In this document: positions 62,464 to 64,000 of the stretch, piece after piece
Layout of the letters: each line of letters starts with the position of its first letter
Position numbering within the stretch: the stretch's first letter is position 1
Assembly (NCBI RefSeq): GCF_026213295.1
Contig: NC_079418.1
Span: 7,482,841-7,546,840 of the forward strand
Source: Gadus chalcogrammus
Taxonomy: Eukaryota > Chordata > Actinopteri > Gadiformes > Gadidae
Length of the DNA: 64,000 nt
Direction: 5' to 3'
Program-made: the position numbers and the translations under genes
The notes under the pieces: model-generated
Database searches by the model: none
Seen by the model: only the letters and a program-made list of their open reading frames with translations
What the model was told of the DNA's origin: nothing

Positions 62464-63736
62464 CAGTGGTGTAGTGGTCCCTGGAGAAGTGGGTATACTC
62501 TAAATGTTTGCCCTTTTTTAACGCAGCCCAGAAAAGCAGAAAAGCGCTGTTTTAGAAACAGTGACATGTGAGACTACTCTATTTAGTTTACCCAAAAGTC
62601 CTTCAGTAGTATTTGCTCATTGTCACATAATTTCTGCTGCTTGATCTCAGGGAGGAAGGATTATGAAATTAATATACCAACATTGGCCCCAGACTAGTGA
62701 CAGACAGCTATGCATTTTGAGTGAACTATTCCTTATTCCTGGAATGACACCTATTCTCTCACTTGGCAAGTCAGTAATTTATTTTGTAAACTGTGTCTTT
62801 GAACAGCTGATTTGCAGCATGGGCCAGAGTGGGCCACTATTATAAAGTTAACATGAGTTGATCAGGAGCAGTTTGTAGGTATTACTGGTCACACAGGCAG
62901 CCTGCATGAATGTAAAATATCGATGAGGCAAACATGGTGTTTCAGTAATTTTTTTAACATTTATTTAAATAAAATACATCCTTGTTCATATTTCACCTTA
63001 GATTAAAAAAACGCACATCATTCTCTGCCACATCAATCATCTCGTTAGATATATATAATATCAATATATATTTAAATATCAAATGATGATTGAACATCAT
63101 CATTCAATTATTCAACAATCGAATCAGTAAAGGCAGCGAGCATTAGCCAATAAGAGGCAGAGTAGCGTGGGTCATGGCGCACAGAGCTTTTGGCCGTGAT
63201 ATTATATATACAATTATATTATATTATATACTATTATATATAGAGCTCCGGGAGACGCAAACGGCAACAATCACTTTCTCCTCCATGCTGCAGTTCAACC
63301 CGGACTGCACTGCACTGAGTTTGACGGTTGAACGCTGATTGGCTGTTACGTTACACGTCACTCAGTGGCCACGCTGTTGAACGCTGATTGGCTGTCATCA
63401 CGCGAAATTCGCATCAAAGTTGAAATATTTCAACTCGAGCGAATTTGTCGCTGCACAAATCCTCGTGAACGCGCTCGCCTGTGCGAAAGTGCGGCGCGAC
63501 AAATCAAAACTTTCTCTCGCGAAAAATTCGCCCGATACGCGTCTCTACGTTCACTTGTATGGGATCTTGTCGCCCCGTCGCATTTGGTGTGAACGCAAAA
63601 AAGTGGGCTATTTGGCTTGCAGATACTTCTGAATGGTGCGCATCTGGGGGGATTTAGAAGTGGGTATACGCAATGATGACTGAAAAATAAGTGGGTATAC
63701 ACCGTATACCTGCGTATACCCTGGACTACACCAGTG
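62464..63736. mobile_element. Second non-autonomous hAT element in the LINE (1273 bp)
   Basis: Perfect 8-bp duplication CTCTGCAT (62456-62463 and 63737-63744). Ends CAGTGGTGTAGTGG and (reverse complement) CACTGGTGTAGTCC, with GTGGGTATAC words near both. A block repeated twice (GTTGAACGCTGATTGGCTGT at about 63327 and 63375) and a GGTGTGAACGC end suggest another element nested inside. Confidence 0.9.
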
Positions 63737-63744
63737 CTCTGCAT

Positions 63745-64000
63745 CATCATGGACCCCACACTCTCCTTTAAGTCACACATAAACAGCGTCAGAAAAACAT
63801 CCTTCTTCCACCTCCGCAACATTGCACGCCTTCGACCCACTCTTTTATCCTCAGCTGCCGAAACACTAACCCACGCCTTCATCCCTTGCAGACTCGACTA
63901 TTGCAATAGCATTCTGTATGGCCTCCCCTCCACTATTCTTCAAAAATTGCAATATGTCCAAAACTCTGCTGCCCGACTGCTTACTAACTCCCCCTCCAGA
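63745..64000 (+). pseudogene. L2-like ORF2, C-terminal part (runs off the window)
   Basis: MDPTLSFKSHINSVRKTSFF, then RLDYCNSILYGLPSTILQ and LQYVQNSAARLLTNSP, the conserved end region of CR1/L2 ORF2. The gene would continue to the right. Confidence 0.85.

Larger units (their letters stand above)
58122..64000 (+). mobile_element. L2-like LINE, twice interrupted and running off the window
   Basis: Endonuclease region: LARFNTRSLNNKSLILNEF, LYLNDTWQK, GRGGGIAAVYH, IISIIYRPPKP, LLCDFNLHI, SISDHLAITL. Reverse transcriptase region: KNFRPISNFPFLSKLLERAV, FQSGFRTHHSTETALLKV, LLLLDLSAVFDTVNQSILL, and, past the first insertion, [10 protein letters not shown] at about 62218. The C-terminal part (LDYCNSILYGLPSTILQKL) continues to the window edge. 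Frameshifts and stops (for example after RSL at 58744) break the frame. The motif set fits L2-type elements of fish. Confidence 0.85.

Overview
The window looks like nuclear DNA from a teleost fish. The evidence is spliced vertebrate exons with GT/AG introns, very dense dinucleotide microsatellites, and a mix of hAT, Harbinger, L2-like LINE and Gypsy elements that is typical of fish. A Gypsy element at 7756-15164 has integrase upstream of reverse transcriptase. That is the arrangement described for Gmr1 of Atlantic cod, so a gadid is my best guess, not a proof.

There is one host gene, carboxypeptidase O (cpo), on the + strand. Nine exons (19405-33729) join without a frame break into 358 codons, with all catalytic and zinc-binding residues present and an Arg at the specificity position. 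Its promoter side plus exons 1-4 is tandemly duplicated (units 15165-18918 and 18922-22633), so a second intact set of exons 1-4 lies upstream at 15556-18046. Gene fragments have also multiplied: the end of exon 4 has a diverged echo behind a GA tract, the end of exon 7 with its splice donor seeds a minisatellite in intron 7, and the tail of exon 9 recurs at 33964-34090.

Layout. 1-7712: microsatellites, a 24-bp minisatellite, a truncated LINE and a small TIR element. 7756-15164: Gmr1-like Gypsy element with two LTRs and a GTCAT target duplication, broken by a frameshift and by a 740-bp hAT insertion; it landed in the upstream cpo repeat, and the other repeat keeps the empty site. 15165-34090: cpo and its repeat-filled introns, including a foldback element and an inverted pair of Harbinger MITEs. 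34626-43239: L1-like and hAT remnants, a TTAA-flanked element holding a 102-bp minisatellite, and a nearly intact hAT (40206-43239). 44263-49504: a decayed large transposon with 575-bp inverted repeats and an XPG/PIN-like nuclease domain, possibly Academ. 49988-57195: a hAT element that has received a Harbinger MITE, a seemingly intact autonomous Harbinger (50527-54456) and a third TIR element. 58122-64000: an L2-like LINE interrupted twice by hAT elements.

The most notable items are the Harbinger element with two intact spliced genes (transposase, and a MADF-BESS protein whose frame carries a GGGGCC array), the duplicated 5' half of cpo, the Gmr1 gene order with a datable insertion, and the XPG-nuclease transposon. 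All calls come from reading the sequence and from recalled family knowledge; no database search was run.
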